64,000 bases of DNA from Amycolatopsis sp. NBC_01480 (GCF_036227205.1 NZ_CP109442.1:8370001-8434000); one strand, 5' to 3'; positions 34,779 to 43,162 are shown, numbered from the stretch's first letter. The notes: generated by a model from the letters alone, not told the origin. Made by a program: numbers and translations.

Positions 34779-35678
34779 ATGACGGATCTCGACCTTCGGC
34801 TGGTGCGGTACTTCGCCACCGTCGCGTCACACCTGCACTACGGCCGGGCGGCGGCCGAGCTGCGGATCGCCCAGCCGTCACTGAGCCGGCAGATCAGCCA
34901 GCTCGAAACCCAGGTCGGCGCCCGCCTGCTCGACCGCACGCGGCAAGGCACCCGGCTCACCGAAGCGGGCGAAGCGTTTCTGCCGCGCGCACGCGAGTTG
35001 CTGCGCTCGTCCGAGCAGGCCACGGCCGCCGCCCGCGCCGCCGCGCAGCCGACCCGGATCACCGTCGGCTACACCGCGGGCCTGATCGTCACTCCGGCGG
35101 TGCGGAACTTGCGCCACCACCATCCCGACGCCGAGGTGCACACGATGCACCTGGAGTGGAACGAGGCGCGCGACGCCCTGCTCGACCGGCGGGCCGACGC
35201 GGTGATCACCCGGCTCCCGCTGGACGCCGACGGGCTGCACGTCACGGCGCTCTACGACGAGCCGAAGCTGCTGCTCGTCCGGCTCGGGCACCGGCTGGCG
35301 GGCAAGGAATCGGTCACGCTCGACGACATCGAAGGCGAGCCGATCCCGCGGTTCCCGAACCGGGACTTCGACGCGTACTGGCGCATCGACCCGCGCCCGG
35401 ACGGCCGCCCCGCACCGGACGGGCCGCTGGTCGAGACCATCGAGGACAAGCTCGAATGCATCGCCGCCGGGCAGGCCGTGGCCATCGTCCCGGCCGCGCT
35501 GTACGCAGCCGGCCTCCGCGGCGACCTCACCACGATCCCGCTGCACGGTGTCGAACCGGCCCGGGTCGTCGTGGCCACCCGGGCCGGGGACCGCAATCAG
35601 CTGGTGGCCGCGTTCCGCGCCTCGGCCGAGGATTGCTTGGCGCAGAACGGAAACGTCACCAGTGAGACGGACGGGTAA
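34779..35678 (+). CDS. LysR-family transcriptional regulator
   Basis: Regulator of 299 residues. The winged helix-turn-helix is in residues 1-62 (LVRYFATVASHLHYGRAAAELRIAQPSLSRQISQLE), a linker helix follows, and the effector domain is a type II periplasmic-binding fold (about 90-290). It is divergent from the SnoaL-SDR-hydrolase operon, so it most likely activates that operon in response to a pathway intermediate (inference from the usual LysR layout). Its 3' end overlaps the convergent pentapeptide-repeat gene by 23 bp. Confidence 0.92.
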   Translation: MTDLDLRLVRYFATVASHLHYGRAAAELRIAQPSLSRQISQLETQVGARLLDRTRQGTRLTEAGEAFLPRARELLRSSEQATAAARAAAQPTRITVGYTAGLIVTPAVRNLRHHHPDAEVHTMHLEWNEARDALLDRRADAVITRLPLDADGLHVTALYDEPKLLLVRLGHRLAGKESVTLDDIEGEPIPRFPNRDFDAYWRIDPRPDGRPAPDGPLVETIEDKLECIAAGQAVAIVPAALYAAGLRGDLTTIPLHGVEPARVVVATRAGDRNQLVAAFRASAEDCLAQNGNVTSETDG

Positions 35679-36459
35679 GACCGGGCGGAAGCTTTGTCAC
35701 GGCGTCCCCGCGGGCGGCGTTGACCTGTGACTGGGTGAGGAAGAGGCTGCCGGTGAGGTCGGCCCCGCGCAGGTCCGCGTCGCGGAAATCCGCGCCGATC
35801 AGGTCGGCCAGCCGCAGATCGGCGTCACGCAGGTCCGCCGCGATGAGGTACGCGCCGCGCAGGTTCGCGCCCCGGAGGCCGGCGCCCTTGAGCTTCGCGC
35901 CCATCAGGTCGGCTCCGCGACGGTCCTTCTTCTTGCCGGGGACGGCGGTGCGCACCAGCTCGCTCGTCCGCAGGAGCAGCCCGTTGACGCGCCCGCGCTG
36001 CTCGCCGACGTCGATCGCGAGCAGCGTTTCGGGGTCGCTCGCGGCCAGCCGCTCGGTCTCCTCGAAGGCGGTCTCGAGATCACCGTGCAGCTCGCGGGCG
36101 GCGTCGAGGCTGCGCGCTTCGGTCAGGTAAGCCAGGAGTTCGTGCAACTGCCGCATCACCGGCAATGCGGCGAACATCTGCCGGGCCGTCCCGGGTTCGT
36201 CACGCCAGCTGCGCCCGCCGAAGGTGATCTGCGAGATCCGCTGCCCGGCGCCGAAGCAGTCGTAGACCGAGCAGCCGGAGAACCCGCGTGGCCGCAGCTG
36301 GTCGTGGATGCCGCAGCCGAAGTCCGGCTGGAGATTGTGGCAGGGGTCCCCGGCGGCCTTGTCGATCGCGAAGTCGGCCGAGCGCGTGAAGGTGAGGGCG
36401 ACGCAGCAGAGCCCGAAGCAGTTCGCGCAGTCCGCCTTCAGCGCGGCGGGTTCGGGCAC
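35656..36459 (-). CDS. Pentapeptide-repeat protein with Cys-rich N-terminal domain
   Basis: Protein of 267 residues. The first 70 residues contain eight cysteines (11, 14, 18, 19, 40, 49, 63, 68), typical of metal- or cluster-binding modules. A helical middle follows, and then about twelve pentapeptide repeats of the A(D/N)LxG type (about 187-245: GADLMGAKLKGAGLRG and on), which form a right-handed beta-helix. Related proteins are annotated as pentapeptide-repeat proteins of unknown role; DNA-gyrase protection by DNA mimicry is known only for some. The 3' end overlaps lysR. Confidence 0.85.
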   Translation of the reverse strand: MPEPAALKADCANCFGLCCVALTFTRSADFAIDKAAGDPCHNLQPDFGCGIHDQLRPRGFSGCSVYDCFGAGQRISQITFGGRSWRDEPGTARQMFAALPVMRQLHELLAYLTEARSLDAARELHGDLETAFEETERLAASDPETLLAIDVGEQRGRVNGLLLRTSELVRTAVPGKKKDRRGADLMGAKLKGAGLRGANLRGAYLIAADLRDADLRLADLIGADFRDADLRGADLTGSLFLTQSQVNAARGDAVTKLPPGLTRPSHW

Positions 36460-36511
36460 GGGTCACTCCTCTTGCGGCTGGACGGTTCCCCGGATCGTAG
36501 TGAGCGGGCCG

Positions 36512-37693
36512 TCAGGCCAGCCACCCGCGGTGCAGGGCGGGGGACAGCTCGTGCGCCGCGGAATTGCGGATGCTGTCCTCGTCGTGCAGGTAGATCTCGG
36601 TGGTGGACAACGAGGCGTGGCCGAGGTCCTGCTGGACCTGGCGCAGCCCCACGCCCCGTTCCTTCGCGTAGGTGGCGTAGGAATGCCGGGCGGAGTGCGG
36701 GTGGATGGTGTCCCGCAACGGGCCCAGGTGCGTCGCGATGAACGAAGCCTGCGAGGTCGCGAGGAGGTCGGCCAGCCAGCGCGCCCGCGGCGGCGCGGCG
36801 TCCGGTTCCGGCGCGAACGTCGCGCACAGCCGCCGCAGCACGGCGTCCACATGGGACACATGCACTCGACGTCCGGTGCTGGTGATGAACAACGGTTCGG
36901 CCGGCCGGGGGCCGACGTCTCCCCGTAGCGCGGGCACTGTGGCCGGGCGACGCTGGACGAGGTAGGCGTCGACAGCGTCGGCGACCGGAACAGCCAGCGC
37001 GACCTCACGGTCCTTGCCGCCCTTGCCGTGGACGCGCAGCACGCCGATGTCCCGCGCCGCGGCGCGCCGGTAGTCGAGCAGGTTGACGCCGACGAGTTCT
37101 TCCGCGCGGACCCCGGTGCCGATCAGGATCTCGACCATCGCCCGGTCACGGCGTCCATCGCGGCGGTGCTCGGCCAGCAGGTAAGCCGCCAGCAGCAAGG
37201 CGCGGCACGCCTCGAACGACCACCGCTTGGTGGCGGACGGCGTGCCCGTGGCGCGGTTGACCTGCTGGGCCCGCCGGTCGACCAAGGCGACGGGATTGTG
37301 CCCGGCCAGCCCTTCCCGCAGCAGGTACTTCTGGTAGAACGCGGACACTGCCGAGAGCATCCGGCCGCGGGTGGCGCCGCTGTATCCCGCGCGGGCCAGG
37401 TCGTCCAGCCAGCGCTCGACGTGCTCCACTCGGACCTCGGCGAACGAGTCGATCCCGTTGCGGACACACCAGACCAGCCACTCCAGCCCGCTCGATTGCT
37501 CGCGCCGCCGTCGGCCACGGCGTCGCCCGGGATCCGGCGCGACGTACCCGGGCACCCACTCCAGGGGAATGCCGAGGTCGGTGGCGTAGGCGATCCGGGT
37601 GTTGAGCGAGGCGTAGATCCGGAGGAACTCCGCGAACCGCTCCGGCCCGCTCTTGCCGGCACCGTCGGCTCCGGGAACCAGGGCAACAGTCAT
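36512..37693 (-). CDS. Tyrosine recombinase/integrase, Xer-like
   Basis: Site-specific recombinase of 393 residues. The N-terminal core-binding domain (about 66-150) is followed by the catalytic domain with all expected residues: Arg196 (GVRAEE), Lys224 (HGKGGKDRE), His333 and Arg336 (HSARHSYA), His359 (LGHASLS) and the nucleophile Tyr368 (EIYLH). The N-terminal 65 residues, with an Arg-rich run, are longer than in XerC/XerD. There is no adjacent tRNA or excisionase. A dif-like 11-6-11 site lies 107 bp upstream, and the divergent neighbour encodes a zinc-finger/coiled-coil protein. Confidence 0.9.
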   Translation of the reverse strand: MTVALVPGADGAGKSGPERFAEFLRIYASLNTRIAYATDLGIPLEWVPGYVAPDPGRRRGRRRREQSSGLEWLVWCVRNGIDSFAEVRVEHVERWLDDLARAGYSGATRGRMLSAVSAFYQKYLLREGLAGHNPVALVDRRAQQVNRATGTPSATKRWSFEACRALLLAAYLLAEHRRDGRRDRAMVEILIGTGVRAEELVGVNLLDYRRAAARDIGVLRVHGKGGKDREVALAVPVADAVDAYLVQRRPATVPALRGDVGPRPAEPLFITSTGRRVHVSHVDAVLRRLCATFAPEPDAAPPRARWLADLLATSQASFIATHLGPLRDTIHPHSARHSYATYAKERGVGLRQVQQDLGHASLSTTEIYLHDEDSIRNSAAHELSPALHRGWLA

Positions 37694-37800
37694 GGATCCG
37701 CCGATTTCTCCCTAGCCACCGTGGTTTCCCTGGTCCACCGCAGTCTGGCACAGGCGCCTCAGCAGGCCCGGGCGCGACACAGCCACTCCGCTTTCAAGTT

Positions 37801-37828
37801 CATATGGATAATCCTCCTTATCCATATG
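37801..37828. other. dif-like recombination site 1 (candidate)
   Basis: Left arm CATATGGATAA, six-base centre TCCTCC, right arm TTATCCATATG. The arms are perfect inverted repeats of 11 bp, with inner ends TAA and TTA and a 6-bp spacer, the exact geometry of Xer dif sites. It is AT-rich in a 72% GC chromosome. It lies between the divergent recombinase and zinc-finger genes. A hairpin or operator role cannot be excluded. Confidence 0.6.
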
Positions 37829-37860
37829 ACTCACACCTTCGCAAGTGATGTCACGTTTCA

Positions 37861-37913
37861 GTTTTGAATCTCAAACTGCTGGTTTCAGATTACAAACTCG
37901 AACCTGATAGATT
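37861..37913 (+). promoter_or_regulatory. Promoter and operator of the zinc-finger/coiled-coil gene
   Basis: GTTTTGAATCTCAAAC (37861-37876) and GTTTCAGATTACAAAC (37882-37897) form an inverted repeat (13 of 16). TAGATT (37908-37913) is a -10, and its transcription start would be the GTG at 37920, a leaderless mRNA. The repeat overlaps the -35, consistent with autorepression of the kind seen for KfrA proteins. Confidence 0.5.
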
Positions 37914-37919
37914 GGTGGA

Positions 37920-39092
37920 GTGGAGCTAGAAGCTGCTGAGACCAGCGAAGACGGTGTGGACGGTGAGGTGCCGGTCCGGCGTTCGGCCGCCCCGGCGCGG
38001 CGGGGGAGCCGGGAGGAGCGGCGCGAGGCGACGTTGCGGGCGATTGCTGCTGAGGGGGTGGGGCACTGCGCCTACTGCGACCGCCGGCTGCCCCCGCTGC
38101 CGCCTCGTGGCGGGCGGCCGACGCCGTACTGCCCGGCCGACCCCGGCCGTTACGGCCAGTGGGGCGCGAAGGTGATCAGCTGCGCGATGCTGGACGAAAA
38201 CCGGGAGATCTGGGTCCAGGTGTATGGGCCGGACCAGTCGATGACGCACGTCGACGTCCAGGTCGTCGACGATCGTGCGGCCACGTTGCTGGCCGCGCTG
38301 GAGCCGGTGCGGGACGAGCTGACCGCGCTGCGGACCCGGATCGCGGACGAGACGGCGGCCGCGCTGGCCGACAAGACAGCCGCGGACGCCGCGCGCGATC
38401 AAGCCTTGCTGCAGGCGGACCAAGCGGCGGCGAAGCGGGACCAGGCTTTGGCCGAGGCTGAACAGGCTCGTCTGCAGGCTGAAGAAGATCGCGCCGGCCT
38501 GCAGGCGGCGAAGCAGGAGGCGCGGGCCGCCGGTGAGGAACGCGATCAAGCGGTCACCAGCAGGCAGGCCGCCCAGAAGGCGAAGGACACCGCCGAGGCC
38601 GATCGTCAGCGCGCCCTCGAACAGGTGGCCGCCGCCCAGGACCGGGTGACCGAGTTGCAGAACACGCTGGCCGGTGAGCGTGCCGAGACGGTGGAGCGGC
38701 TCGACCGGCTACGGCAGGACGCCGACCGGAAACAGCAGGAGGTCCGCGCGTCGCTCACCGAGGAGTGGGAGCACCGGCTCCGGACCCGCACCGACGAGTT
38801 CACCGACCAGCTGCACGGCGTGCGCGAGACCGCCGATCAGCGGATCGCCGACCTGACCGGGCAGCTGACCGCGGCCACCAGCCAGTACGCCGGTGCCTTG
38901 GGACCGCTGCACGAGCAACTCGCCGGTCTTCGCGCCGAACTCGCCGAACTCGCCGAACGCGCGGCAGCGGCAACCGAGCTAGCGCAGCGCCGCGACGCCC
39001 TCGACCACACCGTGCGCCAGATGCTTGAGCACGTCGGTGACGAAACCCTGCGCCGGCAGTTCGCCGGGATCCTGCACGAGCCTCCCGGCTGA
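37920..39092 (+). CDS. Zinc-finger/coiled-coil protein, KfrA-like
   Basis: Protein of 390 residues. The N-terminus has a zinc-finger-like motif HCAYCDRRLPPLPP through YCPADPGRYGQWG (about 49-80). From about 120 to 355 it is a long alpha-helical coiled coil, heptad-rich with Ala, Glu, Gln and Arg (blocks such as AEAEQARLQAEEDRA). The architecture is that of KfrA-type plasmid DNA-binding/partition proteins, though KfrA has an HTH rather than a zinc finger. The GTG start is the likely transcription start. It is divergent from the recombinase and convergent with the SprT-like gene 8 bp away. Confidence 0.65.
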   Translation: MELEAAETSEDGVDGEVPVRRSAAPARRGSREERREATLRAIAAEGVGHCAYCDRRLPPLPPRGGRPTPYCPADPGRYGQWGAKVISCAMLDENREIWVQVYGPDQSMTHVDVQVVDDRAATLLAALEPVRDELTALRTRIADETAAALADKTAADAARDQALLQADQAAAKRDQALAEAEQARLQAEEDRAGLQAAKQEARAAGEERDQAVTSRQAAQKAKDTAEADRQRALEQVAAAQDRVTELQNTLAGERAETVERLDRLRQDADRKQQEVRASLTEEWEHRLRTRTDEFTDQLHGVRETADQRIADLTGQLTAATSQYAGALGPLHEQLAGLRAELAELAERAAAATELAQRRDALDHTVRQMLEHVGDETLRRQFAGILHEPPG

Positions 39093-39100
39093 CCGCGGGC

Positions 39101-39874
39101 TCAGTCCCCGGACGGCTGCAGGATGCTTCCCACCACGCTGAACGCCTCGCCGCACACGCCGCAGGTGATGTCGCCGAGGTCGAAGACGGACAGCGCCGCG
39201 CGGATCCGCCGGGGTTTCGGGCACCGGCAGACGGCGGCGAAGTAGTTGGCGCCGCCGCGGTGCGCGCCGCGGCCGTCGACCGGGGCGACGTTGACCGGCG
39301 GCAGGACCGGCTGCTCGGGATCGCCGGGCTCGCCCAGGTCGTCGGGTGGCGGGGAGGCGCGGTCCTGGGCCCGCTGCGCGACCTCGGTTTCGGTGTGGCG
39401 CCAGACTTTCAACGCGTTTTCGAGGACGGCGAGCTGATCGTGGTACGAGGCCACGGTCGCGGGCCGCGCGGTGGTGACCGACCAGCCGATCCGGTCGGCC
39501 TGCTCGGCGTCCACCCCCAGTTCGTGGGCGAGCGCGACGAACTTCTTGTTGTGGTACCGGCCATCGCTGACGTCGACGATGTCGCGGGTCGCGGCGAGGC
39601 CGTGTGCCGCCTCGTGCAGAGTGGTCCCGAGGATGGCGGCGGCGGGACGGCGCAGCCCCTCGCCGCCGAGGAAGAACTCCGCCCGCGGCTCACGGCCTTC
39701 ACCGACGTGCCAGCGGGACCGCGCGAAGTGGCCGTGAATCTCGGTGGTGGTGCCCATCGTCCCGGACGCGAGCACGAGAATGGCGTCGGGCACGTCCGGG
39801 TGCCGGCGCCGGACCTCGGCCCAGAGCTGCTCCATCGCGTGCATCACGCGGGTTGTCGGCCCCAGTTCGTCCAC
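39101..39874 (-). CDS. SprT-like zinc metalloprotease
   Basis: Protein of 257 residues. The SprT-like peptidase domain has the zinc-binding HEAAH (87-91) in ILGTTLHEAAHGLAATRD and a third ligand expected in the following helical region (YHNKKF). The C-terminus carries a zinc ribbon with CRCPKP and CGVCGEAF. SprT/Spartan proteases remove DNA-protein crosslinks, so this gene may service covalent recombinase-DNA intermediates or other adducts; that link is inference. It is 8 bp from the end of the convergent zinc-finger/coiled-coil gene. Confidence 0.8.
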   Translation of the reverse strand: MDELGPTTRVMHAMEQLWAEVRRRHPDVPDAILVLASGTMGTTTEIHGHFARSRWHVGEGREPRAEFFLGGEGLRRPAAAILGTTLHEAAHGLAATRDIVDVSDGRYHNKKFVALAHELGVDAEQADRIGWSVTTARPATVASYHDQLAVLENALKVWRHTETEVAQRAQDRASPPPDDLGEPGDPEQPVLPPVNVAPVDGRGAHRGGANYFAAVCRCPKPRRIRAALSVFDLGDITCGVCGEAFSVVGSILQPSGD

Positions 39875-39925
39875 CGGGTCATGGTGGCAAATCTTCCCGC
39901 TTAAGCGGTAACCGGCGCGCCGGGT

Positions 39926-40612
39926 TCACCGTGGCGCGACGCCGTTCAGCACCTGCTCAAGGCCGGTCTCGAACTCGGTGTCCCGGTCGGGGTGGGTGGT
40001 CTCGCGCACGACGCGTTCGAGCGTGGGGTAGCGGCCGGTGGCGAACACCCGCTCCAGGTACGGCCCGGACGCCTGGAGCCACTGGCCCTCGTCCTGGCCG
40101 GAGGCGCGTTCGACGCGGCGGCCGGTGACCTCGTCGCGGACCGCGCCGATGACGTAGGAGTTCACCGTGTGCATGGCCTGCATGGCCGCTTCGAGGCTGC
40201 CGAAGTCGCCGAGCGCGGCGAGCGTGGCCTCCATGTAGGCCAGCGCGTTCGGGCCGAGGCTGGGACGGCCGCCGATCAGGTCGGCGAACCACTCGTGCCG
40301 GTGGGCGGTGTGGCGCAGGGAATGGGCGATGCCGCGCATGGCGGTCCGCCAGTCGTCGTCCGGGGCGGGGCGGTCCAGCTCGGCGTACAGCGCGTCGGCC
40401 ATGAGGTCGAGCAGCTCTTCCTTGGTGTCCAGGTAGCCGTATAGCCGCATGGGCCCGGCGCCGAGCGCGGCCGCGACCTTGCGCAGCGACACCGCTTCGA
40501 GGCCGTCCGCGTCGGCCAGCTCGCAAGCCGCGGCGACGATCGCTTCGCGGCTCAGCGGACTGGGCGCGGGGCGCGCCGGCGGCTCGGGCCGCTCCCACAC
40601 GAGCTCGCTCAT
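39926..40612 (-). CDS. TetR-family regulator
   Basis: TetR regulator of 228 residues with an N-terminal extension of about 22 residues rich in Pro and Arg, then the HTH (SLRKVAAALGAGPMRLYGYLDTKEELLDLM) and a TetR_C_11-like ligand domain. The recognition helix pattern MRLYGYLDTKEE is common in drug-responsive regulators. It is divergent from the flavin monooxygenase at 40703, with two operators in the gap, so it probably represses that gene and itself. Confidence 0.88.
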   Translation of the reverse strand: MSELVWERPEPPARPAPSPLSREAIVAAACELADADGLEAVSLRKVAAALGAGPMRLYGYLDTKEELLDLMADALYAELDRPAPDDDWRTAMRGIAHSLRHTAHRHEWFADLIGGRPSLGPNALAYMEATLAALGDFGSLEAAMQAMHTVNSYVIGAVRDEVTGRRVERASGQDEGQWLQASGPYLERVFATGRYPTLERVVRETTHPDRDTEFETGLEQVLNGVAPR

Positions 40613-40656
40613 CGTTCTCCTTCGGTTCGGTGGGGTAACGATACAACGCCCCGTTC

Positions 40657-40687
40657 GATACAGTGTATTGTGGAGATACAGCGTATC
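40657..40687. promoter_or_regulatory. Two TetR operators in the tetR/monooxygenase gap
   Basis: GATACAGTGTATT (40657-40669) and GATACAGCGTATC (40675-40687) are each a 5-3-5 dyad, centres 18 bp apart. A third partial GATAC is near 40640. TACAGT (40659-40664) could be a -10 for the plus-strand gene. Binding would cover both divergent promoters. Confidence 0.75.
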
Positions 40688-40702
40688 GAAGGAGAGTGCT
40701 TC

Positions 40703-41821
40703 ATGACCCACATCGCCATCGCCGGAGCCGGGCTCGGCGGCCTCACGCTCGCCCGCGTCCTGCACGTCCACGGCATCGAGTCCGTGGTCTACGAGCGCGA
40801 CGCCTCGCCCACCGCGCGGGTCCAGGGCGGCAGCCTCGACCTCACCGTCGAGGCCGGGCAGCGGGCCCTGCACGAGGCCGGCCTGACCGAGGGCTTCCGC
40901 GCCATCGCCCGCCCGGACGGCCAGGACCTGGTGGTGTACGACCACACCGGCGCCCTGATGCTGCGCAAGGACACCCCGGACGAGGCGGAGCCGTTCGAGC
41001 GTCCCGAGGCCGACCGGCCGGCGCTGCGCAAGCTGCTGCTCGACTCGCTGCCGCCCGGCACCGTCCACTGGGGACAGGCCGTGGTGGAGGCGGTGCCGCT
41101 GCCCGGCGGCCGGCACCGGCTGCGGCTGTCCGACGGCACGACCACCGAATGCGACCTGCTGGTGGGCGCGGACGGCGCGTCGTCGCGGATCCGCCCGCTG
41201 GTCACGCCCGAGGAGCCGGTGCACTCAGGCGCGAACGCCGTCTCGCTCAACATCCCGGCCATCGACCGCGACCACCCGGTGCTGTCGGAGCGGGTCGGGC
41301 GCGGCAGCCTCATGGTGATCGGGGTGAACCGCGCGCTCTCGGCCCAGCGCAGCGGCGATGGCAGCGTCCGGGTCAACCTGACGGTGCGCGGCGGCGAGGA
41401 CTGGTTCAGCACCTCGGGCATCCCGTTCGACGACCCGGCCGCCACCCGCGCGGCGCTCAAGCAGCTCTACGCGGACTGGTCGCCGGATTTCGTCGAGCTG
41501 GTGGACGCGGCGACCGGGCCGGTGATGCAGGTCCGGGTGGCCGCCCTGCCGGTGGGCCTGAGCTGGGAGAACATCCCGGGCGTGACGGTGCTCGGGGACG
41601 CCGCGCACCTGATGTCGCCGTTCGCCGGGCTGGGCGCGAACCTGGCCATGCTGGACGGCGCGGAGCTGGCGCTGGCCATCGCGGCCGGCACCCCGATCGC
41701 GGACTTCGAGGCGAAAATGCAGGCTCGGGCGGCGGAAGCGGCCGCGGAGTCCGCCGCGAACCTCGAGGTGTTCCTGTCCCCGCAGGGCGCCGCGGGGGTG
41801 GCGGAGCTGATGGCGGGCTGA
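40703..41821 (+). CDS. FAD-dependent monooxygenase, Tet(X)-like
   Basis: Class A flavin monooxygenase of 372 residues with the Rossmann motif IAGAGLGGLTLARVL, DLLVGADGASSRIRPLV, and GDAAHLMSPFAGLGANLAM as FAD-binding motif. It is shorter than Rox and resembles the Tet(X) group that hydroxylates tetracyclines and other polyketides. No substrate is proven. The ATG has AAGGAGAG 7 bp upstream. A TetR operator pair upstream suggests induction by its substrate. Confidence 0.87.
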   Translation: MTHIAIAGAGLGGLTLARVLHVHGIESVVYERDASPTARVQGGSLDLTVEAGQRALHEAGLTEGFRAIARPDGQDLVVYDHTGALMLRKDTPDEAEPFERPEADRPALRKLLLDSLPPGTVHWGQAVVEAVPLPGGRHRLRLSDGTTTECDLLVGADGASSRIRPLVTPEEPVHSGANAVSLNIPAIDRDHPVLSERVGRGSLMVIGVNRALSAQRSGDGSVRVNLTVRGGEDWFSTSGIPFDDPAATRAALKQLYADWSPDFVELVDAATGPVMQVRVAALPVGLSWENIPGVTVLGDAAHLMSPFAGLGANLAMLDGAELALAIAAGTPIADFEAKMQARAAEAAAESAANLEVFLSPQGAAGVAELMAG

Positions 41822-41828
41822 GCGCGCC

Positions 41829-42293
41829 TCAGCTCCGGCGCTGGGCCTGGAGGTGGTCCAGCATCCGGTCGAGGTACCCGGTCAGCTGCGCGCGCTCGGC
41901 CGCCGAGAGCGGGGCGGTGACGGTGTCCTGGACGTCGTCGAGCGTCCGGCTCATGCGGTCGAGCTGCGCGCGGCCCTCGGGGGTGAGGGTGATGACGTTG
42001 CGGCGCCGGTCGGCCGCGTCGGGCTCGCGGTGGACCAGGCCGCGGGCGGCGAGCTCGTTGACCGCCTCGACGACGTAGCTGCGGTCGATGCGGCAACGGC
42101 GCCCGAGCGTGGCCTGGCTGCCGGGGCCGAACTCGTCGAGCGCGGCCAGCAGCGCGTAGTGGTAACGGCGGAACTCGCCGGCGTCGAAGGCGGCGCCCAG
42201 CACGTGCCCGACCTGCGTGGCCAGGTGCGTGAGCAGCCAGCTGGGGCGGCCGCGCAGGAGGGCGGGGGTGCGGTCGTCCGCCGGGGTGTCCAT
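41829..42293 (-). CDS. MarR-family regulator
   Basis: Winged-helix regulator of 154 residues with LGRRCRIDRSYVVEAVNELAARGLVHREPDAADRRRN, the DNA-binding and wing region of MarR proteins. The ATG at 42293 is chosen because an operator-like AACAAGATTTGTT lies 13 bp upstream. It is convergent with the Tet(X)-like gene, 7 bp between stops. No divergent target gene is close; the clpP start is 205 bp away. Confidence 0.88.
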   Translation of the reverse strand: MDTPADDRTPALLRGRPSWLLTHLATQVGHVLGAAFDAGEFRRYHYALLAALDEFGPGSQATLGRRCRIDRSYVVEAVNELAARGLVHREPDAADRRRNVITLTPEGRAQLDRMSRTLDDVQDTVTAPLSAAERAQLTGYLDRMLDHLQAQRRS

Positions 42294-42305
42294 GGCGGAG
42301 AGCGT

Positions 42306-42318
42306 AACAAGATTTGTT
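42306..42318. promoter_or_regulatory. Palindromic operator before marR
   Basis: AACAA-GAT-TTGTT, a perfect 5-3-5 dyad 13 bp before the marR start codon. It is AT-rich compared with the surrounding DNA and is a likely autoregulatory MarR site. Confidence 0.55.
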
Positions 42319-42498
42319 GGCCGGGCCCACGATCGCTTCGCGGTAGCTGCCTGGCGCACCTACCTCACCGGCCGCGTTCGCCGGGATGATCGCCACGAGC
42401 GAACCCCGCACGCCGTGAGCGAACGCCGCCCCTCCGGCGGTCCCGCGCGCCCTACGTTCGGTCAGGACAAGGGATCCGAACACAGGCAGGAGACGACG

Positions 42499-43086
42499 AT
42501 GACCGCGGTACCGGTGCTGGAAGTCCAGGGTGGACAGTCGCCCAACGACTCGGTGTACGAGCAGCTGCTGCGCGACCGCATCGTGTTCCTCGGCACGGAG
42601 GTCAACGACGAGGTGGCGAACCGGATCACCGCGCAGCTGCTGCTGCTCGCGGCCGACGACGCCGAGAAGGACATCACCTTCTACATCAACTCACCCGGCG
42701 GCTCGGTCACCGCGGGCATGGCGATCTACGACACGATGCGGCTGGTGAAGCCGGACGTGGCCACCTGGGGTCTGGGGTTCGTCGCGTCGATGGGGCAGTT
42801 CCTGCTGTCCTCGGGCACCCCGGGCAAGCGGTACCTGCTGCCGAGCACGCGGGTGGTGATGCACCAGCCGTCGGCGGGGATCTCGGGCGCGGCGAGCGAC
42901 ATCGCGATCCAGGCCGAGGTGTTCGGGAAGATGAAGCGGCGGATGGCGGAGATCACCGCGCGCCAGACCGGGCAGACGGTCGAGCGCATCACAGCCGACG
43001 CGGACCGCGACCGCTGGTTCGACGCCGAAGAGGCGCTGGCGTACGGGTTCGTGGACCACGTCGTCGCCGGTGAGACGGTCGCCTGA
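42499..43086 (+). CDS. clpP: ATP-dependent Clp protease proteolytic subunit (lone paralogue)
   Basis: ClpP-fold serine peptidase of 195 residues with the triad Ser97 (FVASMGQFLL), His122 (VVMHQPSAG) and Asp171 (ADRDRWFDAEEA). It begins at ATG 42499, with GGAG 9 bp upstream. It has no adjacent clpX, tig or second clpP, unlike the housekeeping clpP1P2 pair, so it is an accessory ClpP of the ClpP3/5 type (inference) that needs a separate unfoldase. The upstream 205 bp holds the marR operator. Confidence 0.9.
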   Translation: MTAVPVLEVQGGQSPNDSVYEQLLRDRIVFLGTEVNDEVANRITAQLLLLAADDAEKDITFYINSPGGSVTAGMAIYDTMRLVKPDVATWGLGFVASMGQFLLSSGTPGKRYLLPSTRVVMHQPSAGISGAASDIAIQAEVFGKMKRRMAEITARQTGQTVERITADADRDRWFDAEEALAYGFVDHVVAGETVA

Positions 43087-43099
43087 GCCGGGTCTCGGT

Positions 43100-43132
43100 G
43101 CCGGAGCCGCGCGTGGGGTACGCGGCTGCGGC
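43100..43132. terminator. Hairpin between convergent clpP and araC-type genes
   Basis: GCCGGAGCCGCG (43100-43111) pairs with CGCGGCTGCGGC (43121-43132) with one G-G mismatch and a 9-nt loop. It lies 13 bp after the clpP stop and before the AraC stop, and may serve both. Confidence 0.6.
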
Positions 43133-43162
43133 ATCTTCGGGTTCAGGCAGGTTCGGGCGGGC

